DNA of 32,240 nucleotides from Chlorobiota bacterium. Its GTDB lineage: Bacteria > Bacteroidota > Bacteroidia > Bacteroidales > JAADJA01. The first letter of the stretch is position 1. Each line of letters opens with the position of its first letter. A program made the translations under genes and the position numbers. Of this stretch, positions 7,873-16,355 are shown in pieces. The notes under the pieces are model-generated. The model worked only from the letters and a program-made list of their open reading frames with translations, was not told where the DNA came from and searched no databases. The DNA lies in assembly GCA_013151015.1 (NCBI GenBank), contig JAADJA010000015.1, positions 1 to 32,240 of the forward strand, read 5' to 3'.

Positions 7873-8560
7873 AATGGGAAGCAAATGCGATAGCAGCAAC
7901 ACTTATCCGTATTCCATCCACTGTTTTCAAGGCATTGATGCAAGCCTCCATTGTTGCCCCCGTGGTAATCACATCATCCACAATCAAGACATGTTTGTTT
8001 TCCAGCCCCGAATTGTCTTTTATCTTGAAGATTTCACTTACGTTTTCCCAACGTTTATAACGGCTTTTTTTTGTTTGGGTGGAAGTTTCGGTATTGCGAA
8101 ATACCGAGGTAGTGTCCATTGTGGTTTTCATGGTTTCGGCAAGACCGGATGCAAATGATTCTGCCTGGTTAAAACCTCTCTTTTTCAACTTTGCTTTATG
8201 CAACGGTATGGGGATTACCACATCCACATCATTCAAATATGTGGATCCTTTTAATTGCCCACCGTAAAGTTGTCCGAGGAAAACCCCGATTTCCTCATGG
8301 CCATGGTACTTTAAATGATGGATCAAAGTTTGGACTTTTCCGCCCTTTCTGTAAAAATAGAGGGCCGTTGCCATTTCGATATTTGCCCTTCCCCAAAAGG
8401 TTTTGCTCGCCGGATTGTCTTTGTCGAGATGGAAGTTTGTTTTGGGCAAATGAAACAAGCAATTCGTGCAGATTATTTCTTCATTGTGAAAAAGTGAATT
8501 CCCACAGGCCATACAGGTTTTTGGAAAAAACAACGATATAAAATCATTCAATAAATTCAT
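7871..8560 (-). CDS. comF: ComF family phosphoribosyltransferase-like protein
   Basis: A 229-residue ComF/GntX-type protein. An N-terminal zinc-ribbon has paired cysteines C16-x2-C19 and C31-x2-C34. A conserved PIPLHKAKLKKRGFNQAE block lies at 117-134. The PRPP-binding loop VLIVDDVITTGAT is at 191-203. In naturally competent bacteria ComF works with ComFA in DNA uptake; in Bacteroidota the biochemical role is less certain, and no other competence gene is in this window. The length is usual for the family. It is convergent with the tiny gene at 7599 and divergent from rnr. A TATCTTTA box (minus, 8567-8574) just upstream of the ATG is a weak promoter candidate. Confidence 0.88.
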   Translation of the reverse strand: MNLLNDFISLFFPKTCMACGNSLFHNEEIICTNCLFHLPKTNFHLDKDNPASKTFWGRANIEMATALYFYRKGGKVQTLIHHLKYHGHEEIGVFLGQLYGGQLKGSTYLNDVDVVIPIPLHKAKLKKRGFNQAESFASGLAETMKTTMDTTSVFRNTETSTQTKKSRYKRWENVSEIFKIKDNSGLENKHVLIVDDVITTGATMEACINALKTVDGIRISVAAIAFASH

Positions 8561-8589
8561 AAGTGATAAAGATAGGTTTTTTTCAATTA

Positions 8590-8639
8590 AGTTAAAAAGT
8601 TATGAGTTAAAAGTTATGCGTTTGGAGTTAAAAGTAATT
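8590..8639 (+). repeat. Degenerate heptanucleotide repeat, locus 1
   Basis: Seven consecutive units with a 7-nt period and one 8-nt slip: AGTTAAA, AAGTTATG, AGTTAAA, AGTTATG, CGTTTGG, AGTTAAA, AGTAATT. It lies between the divergent comF and rnr starts. See the related loci at 8721, 17454 and 23841. Confidence 0.65.
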
Positions 8640-8720
8640 AGCTTTGCAAATATGTATTTTGGAAACAAAACCATTAATAAAAATATAATCAGCAAAATTC
8701 AGTTTTGAACAATCGATAAC

Positions 8721-8769
8721 GCATAACACATAACCCATAACACATAACACATAACGCATAACACATAAC
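8721..8769 (+). repeat. Heptanucleotide tandem repeat immediately before rnr
   Basis: Seven exact units of NCATAAC (first base G,A,C,A,A,G,A), ending 6 nt before the rnr ATG. The array would be in the 5' leader if transcription starts at the TAGCTTTG box (8639-8646). The 18 nt at 8755-8772 recur identically upstream of pdxA. Confidence 0.85.
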
Positions 8770-8775
8770 CCAAAT

Positions 8776-10929
8776 ATGGCAGCCAAAAAAAGAAAAAATA
8801 CCAGGATAACAAAGAATACTTTTATCGAAACCGTCCTCAATGTATTCAGGAACAATCCGCATCGCGGATATAATTTTCGACAATTGTCGCATGCACTTGG
8901 AATTGAAGACAAAGCGAGCAAACAAGTTGTAAAAGATATTCTTTCGAAGTTGGAATACAACAAGGAAATAGTCGAAGCCCGCAGGGGAAAGTATAAGCTG
9001 AACCCTGAAAGCCTGAAAAAATTCCTTGCAAAAAACACTATCACGGGTATCGTGGACATGAAGCAAACGGGAAAGGCTTACATCCTGACAAAGGATTTGG
9101 ATGAAGATATCTTCATTGCGGCCAACAATACATACCATGCCTTGAACAGGGATACCGTAAAGGTACAGTTGTTCCCAAAACGAAGGGGGAGGAAAACCGA
9201 AGGCCGGATTGTCGAAGTCTTAAAAAGAGGCAAAAAGCAGATTGTGGGCATATTGGACGTGTCGGCCAAATATGCTTTTTTAATCCCTGACGATGTAGCG
9301 GTCCCGGTGGATATTTACATTCCTTTGACAAGTTTGAACGGGGCTAAGAACGGACAAAAAGTCATTGTGCGGATCACCGACTGGCCAGAGCATTCAAAGA
9401 ACCCTTTTGGTGAAGTGACCGACATCCTTGGAAATCCGGGCGAACACAAGGTAGAGATGCAATCCATCCTTGCCGACTTTGGTTTTCCGGTGAGTTTCCC
9501 AAATAGTGTTTTAAAAGAAGCGGAAAAAATCAATAATCGGATATCGAAGGAGGAGATAAACAAAAGAAGGGATTTCAGGAAAACCTTTACTTGTACGATA
9601 GATCCAAAGGATGCCAAGGATTTTGATGATGCTTTATCGTTATTGAAATTGAAAAATGGGAATTGGGAAGTAGGTATCCATATTGCAGATGTTTCGCATT
9701 ATGTGAGACCGGGAAATCTTGTCGATTCCGAGGCTTATGAAAGGGGGACTTCCATTTATCTTGTTGACAGGGTAATCCCAATGCTCCCTGAAAAACTTTC
9801 CAATGAATTGTGTTCGCTAAAACCAGAAGAGGAAAAGCTGTGTTTCTCGGCCGTTTTTGAACTAACGGAAAAAGCAGATGTAGTAAAAGAATGGTATGGA
9901 AAAACCATCATCTATTCGGATCGCCGGTACAATTATGAAGAAGTTCAGAAAATAATCGAGGGTGGAAATGACAACTACCGCAATCAAATATTGACCTTGC
10001 ACGAACTGTCATCTAAATTAAGGAAAAAGCGATTTGATAATGGGGCGATTGCATTTTCATCACATGAAGTGAAATTTGAACTGGACGAAGCTGGAAAACC
10101 AATTGGTGCTTATGTGAAAGAACAAACCGACTCGAACAGGTTGGTGGAGGATTTTATGTTGCTGGCAAACCGCAAGGTCGCTGAAACCATTGGCCGAAGG
10201 CATGGCAGGCAAGAGCCGCGAACTTTTATTTATCGTGTGCACGATGAACCCAATCCTGAAAAACTACAGACCTTTGCTGAATTCATCACAAAGTTTGGTT
10301 ATAAACTGAACATTGGCAGCCGGAAATCCATTTCTTCTTCCATGAACCAACTTTTTAAACAAATAAGGGGAAAAGGGGAGGAGAACATGATCGAGAAAAT
10401 TGCGGTAAGGACAATGTCAAAGGCCGAATACACAGTTAAAAACATTGGGCATTATGGCTTGGCCTTTAAGTATTATACCCATTTTACTTCCCCCATCCGC
10501 CGATATCCCGACCTGATGGTCCACCGCTTGCTTGAGATGTATTTGCAAGGGGCAAAATCGGTGAACCCGGCCGAATATGAAGAAAAATGTGTCCACTCTT
10601 CCGAAATGGAACGTAAAGCATTGGATGCCGAAAGGGCTTCAATTAAGTATAAACAGGCTGAATACCTTCTGGACAAAGTTGGGCAGGAGTTTAATGGGCT
10701 AATTTCCGGTGTGAGCAAATGGGGCCTTTTCGTTGAACTGGATGGGAACAAATGCGAAGGGATGGTCTCCCTTAAATACCTTGACGATGACTTTTATTAT
10801 CTTGACGAAGATAATTACATGGTCGTGGGACATAGCCATCGCAAAGAATACCGCTTGGGCGATCCTATCCGTATCAAGGTAAAAAGAATTGATTTGGGCA
10901 AGAAACAAATGGATTTTATCCTGGCCTAA
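8776..10929 (+). CDS. rnr: Ribonuclease R (3'-5' exoribonuclease, RNB family)
   Basis: Processive 3'-5' exoribonuclease that degrades structured RNA and helps ribosomal RNA quality control. The 717 residues show an N-terminal winged-helix domain (about 15-75, RGYNFRQLSHALG), two cold-shock-like RNA-binding domains (about 85-225), the RNB catalytic domain with the metal-binding motif TIDPKDAKDFDDA (about 274-286), HIADVSHYVRPG and HFTSPIRRYPDLMVHR, and a C-terminal S1 domain (about 640-715). It lacks the long lysine-rich tail of the E. coli enzyme, as is usual in Bacteroidota. A possible -7 box TAGCTTTG (8639-8646) lies 130 nt upstream, with a seven-unit heptad repeat between it and the ATG. 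The stop overlaps the stop of the convergent gene at 10926 by 4 nt. Confidence 0.95.
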   Translation: MAAKKRKNTRITKNTFIETVLNVFRNNPHRGYNFRQLSHALGIEDKASKQVVKDILSKLEYNKEIVEARRGKYKLNPESLKKFLAKNTITGIVDMKQTGKAYILTKDLDEDIFIAANNTYHALNRDTVKVQLFPKRRGRKTEGRIVEVLKRGKKQIVGILDVSAKYAFLIPDDVAVPVDIYIPLTSLNGAKNGQKVIVRITDWPEHSKNPFGEVTDILGNPGEHKVEMQSILADFGFPVSFPNSVLKEAEKINNRISKEEINKRRDFRKTFTCTIDPKDAKDFDDALSLLKLKNGNWEVGIHIADVSHYVRPGNLVDSEAYERGTSIYLVDRVIPMLPEKLSNELCSLKPEEEKLCFSAVFELTEKADVVKEWYGKTIIYSDRRYNYEEVQKIIEGGNDNYRNQILTLHELSSKLRKKRFDNGAIAFSSHEVKFELDEAGKPIGAYVKEQTDSNRLVEDFMLLANRKVAETIGRRHGRQEPRTFIYRVHDEPNPEKLQTFAEFITKFGYKLNIGSRKSISSSMNQLFKQIRGKGEENMIEKIAVRTMSKAEYTVKNIGHYGLAFKYYTHFTSPIRRYPDLMVHRLLEMYLQGAKSVNPAEYEEKCVHSSEMERKALDAERASIKYKQAEYLLDKVGQEFNGLISGVSKWGLFVELDGNKCEGMVSLKYLDDDFYYLDEDNYMVVGHSHRKEYRLGDPIRIKVKRIDLGKKQMDFILA

Positions 10930-12248
10930 ACCGGTGTGATCCTTAATGAAATATCATAGGTCAATTCAATATGCAGTCCGGTTTCGAGCCAAATACGGAA
11001 ACTTGCCAATAATAAAACAAAAGTGATTATATATGCCCAATGTATCTTTGTTGGTTTTTTGTCATATTTGAAATTTATTATCGGCTTTGCCCTTCTGTTA
11101 AAAATAACAGGGACAACGGCAAGCGACATCGTAAGTAAATTCCCGACGTCATAGGGCATATTGTTTGGGACTTTCACTAGGTAAATCAACAATCCACCGA
11201 TAAGCCAGGGCAAAATCACCTGGTGCAACAAAAAACGGTTCCTGTTTTCTTTTTTGATCCGATAGGCCGAATTGCTCGTTTCAAGGAATTTCCCTGTGGA
11301 ATAATATCCGATCAAACCAAGAATGAAAAGAAATGTGAGCGAAAAGAATATTTGCCAGAAAACATTCATGTAAAGCCAGTTGGCCACGTACCCAAAGCCC
11401 TGGTCGGTAGAAACGCCCGATGCAAACGCACCGAAAAACAGGTTGAACCCGTGAAGAGCGATCCATATCACGAACAGTTTCATAAAGCCCTTTACCTTCG
11501 GGCGGTTTGCAATTACTTTATAAAATAAGATACCGATCAAGAGCGAAACCAAAGGCCCAGAAAATGTGACCACGATGATATTGAAACGTGTCCATAATGG
11601 TGAGAAATCATTAAATGCAAGATCATAATAAAACAGAACCGAATCAAGGTGCCAACGCGATGCAACGATCATCACGGCCAACTGATAGGTGATATACACG
11701 ATCAAATAGGCCGTAACGTACAATGCCAATGAATTGATCGTATATTTAAAGTAGTTCCTCTCTTGTTGCTTTAATTTCTCCTGAATTCTTTGGTCCCTGG
11801 TTTTAGTCTCTTCCTCCGGGGGTGCAAAACCCTTTTTTTTCGGCTTTTTATAATTTGGGAAGAAAGAGCGGATATAGCTTATCCTCTTTTCCTTTCTGAA
11901 TTCCTTTGCCCGCTTCTTTTGGATTTTCTGTTTGAACTTTTTCTTCCTGTTCTTTTCTATCGCCCTTTTTCGTTTCTTTCTGTATTCCTGGAGGTATGCG
12001 GATAAACTGAAACGAGGCTTTTTTAACCTCTTGTATTTGGTTTCTTGTTTCTTGATCCTACTTATCTTACCATGTTCATCGTATGATATTTCTGTGGATT
12101 TTGAAAAAAGGGAACTCCCCTCTACTGTTGATTTGCGATGGGAAGGTTTTCTCCCCAGCTTCTTCCCAATATCATGGATGAATTGCTGAAAAGAATTTCG
12201 TTTTCTGCGCCCGTACCTGTGTTTTTTATTTTCTGGAAATTTTGGCAT
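10926..12248 (-). CDS. Polytopic membrane protein with long, highly basic N-terminal extension
   Basis: Not recognised as a named family. Of 440 residues, the first 165 are hydrophilic and extremely Lys/Arg-rich, notably 85-125 (runs such as RKKRKRAIEKNRKKKFKQK). About seven hydrophobic segments follow, near 171-196, 222-244, 254-276, 289-315, 339-358, 366-384 and 402-420. No HExxH, Walker or catalytic signature is evident. The basic part is predicted to be cytoplasmic and could contact nucleic acid, ribosomes or acidic lipid. It is divergent from the exosortase gene with a 107-nt gap, and a TAACTTTG box (minus, 12267-12274) lies 18 nt before its ATG. It converges on rnr with a 4-nt overlap of stops. 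Proximity to the exosortase suggests, but does not show, a shared role. Confidence 0.75.
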   Translation of the reverse strand: MPKFPENKKHRYGRRKRNSFQQFIHDIGKKLGRKPSHRKSTVEGSSLFSKSTEISYDEHGKISRIKKQETKYKRLKKPRFSLSAYLQEYRKKRKRAIEKNRKKKFKQKIQKKRAKEFRKEKRISYIRSFFPNYKKPKKKGFAPPEEETKTRDQRIQEKLKQQERNYFKYTINSLALYVTAYLIVYITYQLAVMIVASRWHLDSVLFYYDLAFNDFSPLWTRFNIIVVTFSGPLVSLLIGILFYKVIANRPKVKGFMKLFVIWIALHGFNLFFGAFASGVSTDQGFGYVANWLYMNVFWQIFFSLTFLFILGLIGYYSTGKFLETSNSAYRIKKENRNRFLLHQVILPWLIGGLLIYLVKVPNNMPYDVGNLLTMSLAVVPVIFNRRAKPIINFKYDKKPTKIHWAYIITFVLLLASFRIWLETGLHIELTYDISLRITPV

Positions 12249-12355
12249 ATCCTAAAAAGAAAGGTGCAAAGTTATTAAAGTTTTATAAATTAGCCGACTT
12301 ATTTATTTGGGCTGCTAAAGTAACTAAAAATAAGTTTCAAATCTATTCTTCTGAT

Positions 12356-12955
12356 ATGCGAACAATTATTCAACGGATAAAAACGATTATTAAAAAGTAC
12401 CACCTTGAAGCCTTTGTGGATGTGGCCATATTTATGGGGATATTGCTGTTTTTCCATTTTTTATATAGGTACTTAATACGAACCCCGGAGGTTGCCCAAT
12501 TTGTGAATGGAACACGAACCTGGTTGGCCCACGAAGTATTCCTTGCCAGCGAATGGTTTCTGCACACTTTTAACGTGAAGGTAACCACCTTCCCGGAATA
12601 TACCATCGATGACCACGTTTGGAAAAACCTTATATATTACCCCGAAGGAAATGGTTATGTGGCAGTAAACCCGGCTTGTTCGGGCATGAAACAATTTTAC
12701 CAGTGGATTGTGTTAATGATTCTGTATCCCGGTCCCTGGAAACACAAATTGTGGTTCATACCCATGGGGCTTGTGATTATCCACATTGTTAATATAGGGC
12801 GTATAGTGGGGATGACTTTTGTGACCATTAATTTACCGGAGCATTGGCATTTTATCCATGACTGGATCATGCGCCCTTTCTTTTATGTGGTGATGTTCAT
12901 GTTATGGGCATGGTGGAACGATAAGTTCCGGCATGGAAAGAAAACTGTTGCATAA
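12356..12955 (+). CDS. Exosortase/archaeosortase family transpeptidase-like membrane protein
   Basis: Exosortases are polytopic membrane Cys proteases/transpeptidases that process C-terminal sorting signals of exported proteins at the inner membrane. This 199-residue protein has a first helix near 19-40, a periplasmic stretch (about 45-100) and further helices near 113-124, 134-157 and 171-187. The putative catalytic residues are C108 in NPACSGMK, R149 in NIGRIVG and H168 in HFIHDW, in the order and spacing expected of the family. The frame extends to 12242, overlapping the divergent gene, but the ATG at 12356 begins a typical N-terminus and is preferred. Which Xrt subfamily it belongs to cannot be settled from memory; it does not look like XrtF. 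No PEP-CTERM or EPS cluster is adjacent. The best substrate candidates in the window are the three tiny proteins at 2738, 2978 and 7599. Confidence 0.85.
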   Translation: MRTIIQRIKTIIKKYHLEAFVDVAIFMGILLFFHFLYRYLIRTPEVAQFVNGTRTWLAHEVFLASEWFLHTFNVKVTTFPEYTIDDHVWKNLIYYPEGNGYVAVNPACSGMKQFYQWIVLMILYPGPWKHKLWFIPMGLVIIHIVNIGRIVGMTFVTINLPEHWHFIHDWIMRPFFYVVMFMLWAWWNDKFRHGKKTVA

Positions 12956-13064
12956 CAATATATTATAATGCTTAAAGATTGAATCATTCCGGCATTTATG
13001 GATTGATTGTCCTGTATCGTTTTCCACTAATCCAGCATGTACGGGAGTGGAAACAGCAAAATAT

Positions 13065-13778
13065 TTACCTGCTGAAAACATTGTATTTGATAATACTGAA
13101 TATCGCCCTGAAACCATCTTTCCAGTCTATTTTTTTGCCTTCATCATAAGTCCTGCCGTAGTATGAAATCCCTACTTCATAGATGCGGATATTTGGGATG
13201 CGGGATATTTTGGCCGTTACTTCCGGTTCAAACCCAAAACGGTTTTCTTTTAATTTCAGGGGCTTGATGATTCCTGAACGGAAAAGCTTGTAACAGGTTT
13301 CCATGTCTGTCAGGTTAAGGTTGGTGAACATATTGGAAAGGAATGTGAGGAATTTATTCCCAATTGAATGCCAAAAGAACAATATCCTGTGGGGTGTCCC
13401 TCCCAAAAACCGGGAGCCATATACCACATCGGCCACACCATCAACCATAGGTTTTAACAAGTAGTTGTATTCATTGGGGTCATATTCCAGATCGGCATCT
13501 TGGATAATCAGGAAATCACCGTTTGCCAATTCTATTCCCTTATGCAAAGCCGCTCCCTTGCCCATGTTCTTGGCCTGGTTAAAAAGCTGGATTTGTGTTC
13601 CGGGATGTTGCGAAATATATTCTTCAACAACCTCCTTTGTTTTATCCGTTGAAAAGTCATTTACAATGATGATTTCCTTTTCGATGGATGCGATCAAATC
13701 GACGGCAATTACTTTGTTAAGGATCAGGTGTATGGTGTCCTGTTCGTTGTATGCAGGTATTATGATCGATAGTTTCAT
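13065..13778 (-). CDS. Family 2 glycosyltransferase, polyprenyl-phosphate sugar synthase-like
   Basis: A 237-residue GT-A fold enzyme of the dolichol-phosphate-mannose synthase (DPM1) type, which moves a sugar from a nucleotide donor to a polyprenyl phosphate or related acceptor. It shows the N-terminal [16 protein letters not shown], the NDFSTDKT loop near 40-47, the DxD metal motif D94-A-D96 ([11 protein letters not shown]) and the family block [10 protein letters not shown] (158-167). There are no C-terminal membrane helices, so it is soluble or peripheral. It begins 45 nt after murF-alr on the same strand and is probably co-transcribed with it, consistent with an envelope-building role. 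It converges on the exosortase gene 109 nt away. Donor and acceptor are unknown. Confidence 0.88.
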   Translation of the reverse strand: MKLSIIIPAYNEQDTIHLILNKVIAVDLIASIEKEIIIVNDFSTDKTKEVVEEYISQHPGTQIQLFNQAKNMGKGAALHKGIELANGDFLIIQDADLEYDPNEYNYLLKPMVDGVADVVYGSRFLGGTPHRILFFWHSIGNKFLTFLSNMFTNLNLTDMETCYKLFRSGIIKPLKLKENRFGFEPEVTAKISRIPNIRIYEVGISYYGRTYDEGKKIDWKDGFRAIFSIIKYNVFSR

Positions 13779-13823
13779 GATTTCCTATTTGATTGTTTTC
13801 CATTGAATCTTTATCGAAGGGGA

Positions 13824-16310
13824 TTACTCTTGAAAATAAATCCTTTTTACCCTTCTCGAAATCCCGGTCATAATTTCATAAGGGATAGTTCCGGTTGCTT
13901 TTGCAAGTTTGGTAACCGGATAATCTTTACCGAAAACAATTACATCGTCGCCCTCTTCGGCTTCAATCCCGGTAATGTCGATCATGCACAAATCCATGCT
14001 TATATTCCCAACCACCGGAGCAAATCTCCCATGGATTAAAACCTGGCCCACGCCATTGCTCAGGCTGCGCTTAAACCCATCGGCATACCCAATGGCAACA
14101 GTGGCGATTTTCATGTCCTCATTTGCAATGCCTTTGCGGTTGTAGCCAATGGTTTCCCCTTTTTGGATTGTTTTAATTTGTGAAATGGTGGATTTTAATG
14201 TGCTCACATTTTCCAATTTATCTGCATCCGTGGGATTGGAAGAAATCCCATAAAGGCTGATCCCCAACCTTACCATATCAAACTGGGCTTGTGGGAAACG
14301 GTTTATCCCTGCCGAATTCAATATGTGCATAAGAATGGGGTGATGCGTATGTGATTTGATTTTGTCCGACATCTCCCTGAACAAATCGATCTGCCCTTTT
14401 GTGAAATCGTCTTCCGAAGGGTCTTCGCTGGCAGCAAGGTGCGAAAATACCGATTGCACGTAAATATGTTTGTTCCCTTTCAGCAAATCTATGAGCTCGT
14501 CAATCTCTTCCATCACAAATCCTAAACGGTGCAAGCCGGTGTCGAATTTGATATGGGCCTTAACGGGTTTATTATCGGGGATGATGTTTTTCCTTGTGGC
14601 TTTTTCAAGCAGGCTCAACGACCTGAAGTTGTAAATCTCGGGCTCCAGGTTGTGCTTGATAATGGCATCAAAGCTTTGTTCATCAGGGTTCATAACCATA
14701 ATGGGTAAAGTAATCCCGGCCTTGCGGAGCTCCACACCTTCATCGGCATAGGCCACGGCAAGATAATCGGCCCGATGGAACTGGAGGATGTTGGCTATTT
14801 CAAAACTCCCGCTACCATAAGAAAAAGCTTTGACCATGGCCATGATTTTTGTTTCCGGTTCGATTTTGCCACGGAAATAGTTCAGGTTATGGATCAACGC
14901 GGTCAGGTTTACCTCAAAAATCGTTTCATGGGCTTTTTGCTGCAATGCCCTGCTTATCTGCTCAAATTCAAAAACCCTTGCACCTTTCAATAGGATGGAT
15001 TCATTTTGGAAATGTGCAAATGAGCATTTATGAAGGAAATCATCCGTAGTGGGAAAAAAATCTTTTTCGATGCCAAACTTATCCGCCTGGTTGCTGATGG
15101 CTTTCCCGATCCCAATAATTTTGTCTATCCCCTTCTTTTCCAAAAGCCCTGCGATTTCTTCATACAAATCTTCATCGTTTTGGCCGCTTTGCAAAATGTC
15201 GGACAAAATAATCGTTTTCCGCTTATGCTGGTTTTGCTGGTTCAGGAAATCAATGGCAATGCTGAGCGAATTGATATCCGAATTGTAACTATCGTTGATG
15301 ATGGAGCAATGGTTGATCCCTTCCTTCATCTCAAGCCGCATGGCTATGGCTTGCAGCTTGAACATCCGCTCTGCAATTATAGCATTGTCGTAATCCAATA
15401 GCAACATGCTTGCCCAGCAATGGATTGCGTTCTCGATGGAAGCATCATCAACAAAAGGGATAATGATACTGATTTCCCTATCCTTGAAAACCCCTGAAAT
15501 CCGGGTGGTGTTGTTCGGGTTCTTTTCGGTAGATATTATTTGGAAATCGGCCTCCTGTTTGCGGCTCCATGTGAAAGCGGTAATGCTTTCAAGAATTTCC
15601 GATTTGATAATTGTTTCCTGGATGTCAGGATAATCGGAACAATAAACAAGGGTATCCACTTTGGTGAACAGTTTCAGCTTTTCGCCCACTTTCTGTTTGG
15701 TACTGATGAAGTTCTCGCTGTGGGCTGCGCCAATGTTCGTGAAAACCCCAATTGTTGGATTGATAATGGGTTGTAATTTCCCCATTTCGTCCGGTTCGGA
15801 AATACCGGCTTCAAAAATTGCGAGGTCATAACCGGGTTTCATTTGCCAAACCGAAAGGGGCACGCCCACCTGCGAATTATAGCTTTTAGGGCTTCGGATG
15901 ATTTTTTTATCCGGGGACAAAAGCTGGAACAACCATTCTTTGATAATTGTTTTCCCATTGCTGCCTGTAATACCAAAAATGGGGATATCGAATTGTTTCC
16001 GGTGGAAGGAAGTCAGCTTTTGAAGTGCTTCCAATGTGTTTTCGACCTGGATGATATTGGCGTCCTTTAATTCAAGGCCTTTCTCGGATACAATGAAGTT
16101 ACGGATACCTTTTTGGTAAAGTTCCTCGATAAAATCATGCCCGTTGTTTTTCTTTGACGACAGGGCGAAAAAGAGGCAATTCACAGGGTTGATAAGCCGG
16201 CGGGAGTCGATCAGGATATCAGTGATAACCTGATTCTCGTCAGTAATGTAAGGTAGTTCCCCTTTTACGGTTTCCGCTATTTCCTTAATGATATATTTTT
16301 TCAGGGACAT
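13824..16310 (-). CDS. murF-alr: Bifunctional UDP-MurNAc-tripeptide:D-Ala-D-Ala ligase / alanine racemase
   Basis: A fusion typical of Bacteroidota that joins two steps of peptidoglycan precursor synthesis: L-Ala to D-Ala racemisation and MurF addition of D-Ala-D-Ala. In the 828-residue form, the MurF half occupies about 1-455 with the ATP loop GITGSNGKT (113-121) and TNIGAAHSEN near 191-200. The racemase half runs from about 460 (EVNLTALIHNLNYF) and has the PLP lysine K494 in MAMVKAFSYGSG, the substrate-site block HRLGF, and the catalytic-tyrosine motif VAIGYADGFKR. A TTG three codons upstream (16319) could also be read as a start, but TTGGAG there looks like the ribosome site for the ATG at 16310. 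It lies 45 nt downstream of pdxA and upstream of a GT2 gene on the same strand. Confidence 0.95.
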   Translation of the reverse strand: MSLKKYIIKEIAETVKGELPYITDENQVITDILIDSRRLINPVNCLFFALSSKKNNGHDFIEELYQKGIRNFIVSEKGLELKDANIIQVENTLEALQKLTSFHRKQFDIPIFGITGSNGKTIIKEWLFQLLSPDKKIIRSPKSYNSQVGVPLSVWQMKPGYDLAIFEAGISEPDEMGKLQPIINPTIGVFTNIGAAHSENFISTKQKVGEKLKLFTKVDTLVYCSDYPDIQETIIKSEILESITAFTWSRKQEADFQIISTEKNPNNTTRISGVFKDREISIIIPFVDDASIENAIHCWASMLLLDYDNAIIAERMFKLQAIAMRLEMKEGINHCSIINDSYNSDINSLSIAIDFLNQQNQHKRKTIILSDILQSGQNDEDLYEEIAGLLEKKGIDKIIGIGKAISNQADKFGIEKDFFPTTDDFLHKCSFAHFQNESILLKGARVFEFEQISRALQQKAHETIFEVNLTALIHNLNYFRGKIEPETKIMAMVKAFSYGSGSFEIANILQFHRADYLAVAYADEGVELRKAGITLPIMVMNPDEQSFDAIIKHNLEPEIYNFRSLSLLEKATRKNIIPDNKPVKAHIKFDTGLHRLGFVMEEIDELIDLLKGNKHIYVQSVFSHLAASEDPSEDDFTKGQIDLFREMSDKIKSHTHHPILMHILNSAGINRFPQAQFDMVRLGISLYGISSNPTDADKLENVSTLKSTISQIKTIQKGETIGYNRKGIANEDMKIATVAIGYADGFKRSLSNGVGQVLIHGRFAPVVGNISMDLCMIDITGIEAEEGDDVIVFGKDYPVTKLAKATGTIPYEIMTGISRRVKRIYFQE

Positions 16311-16355
16311 TTTCTCCAATCAGGTTTTCAAGCAATGTTTAATAATTTGTTCTGT

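Noticed and set aside
8628-9138. Minus-strand open frames with repeated YVLCVM-like peptides upstream of rnr
   Set aside because: The repeats are a translation of the CATAAC heptad array, and the frames overlap rnr on the opposite strand.
14775-16070. Plus-strand frames across murF-alr
   Set aside because: They are opposite a confidently identified fusion gene and show no family resemblance.
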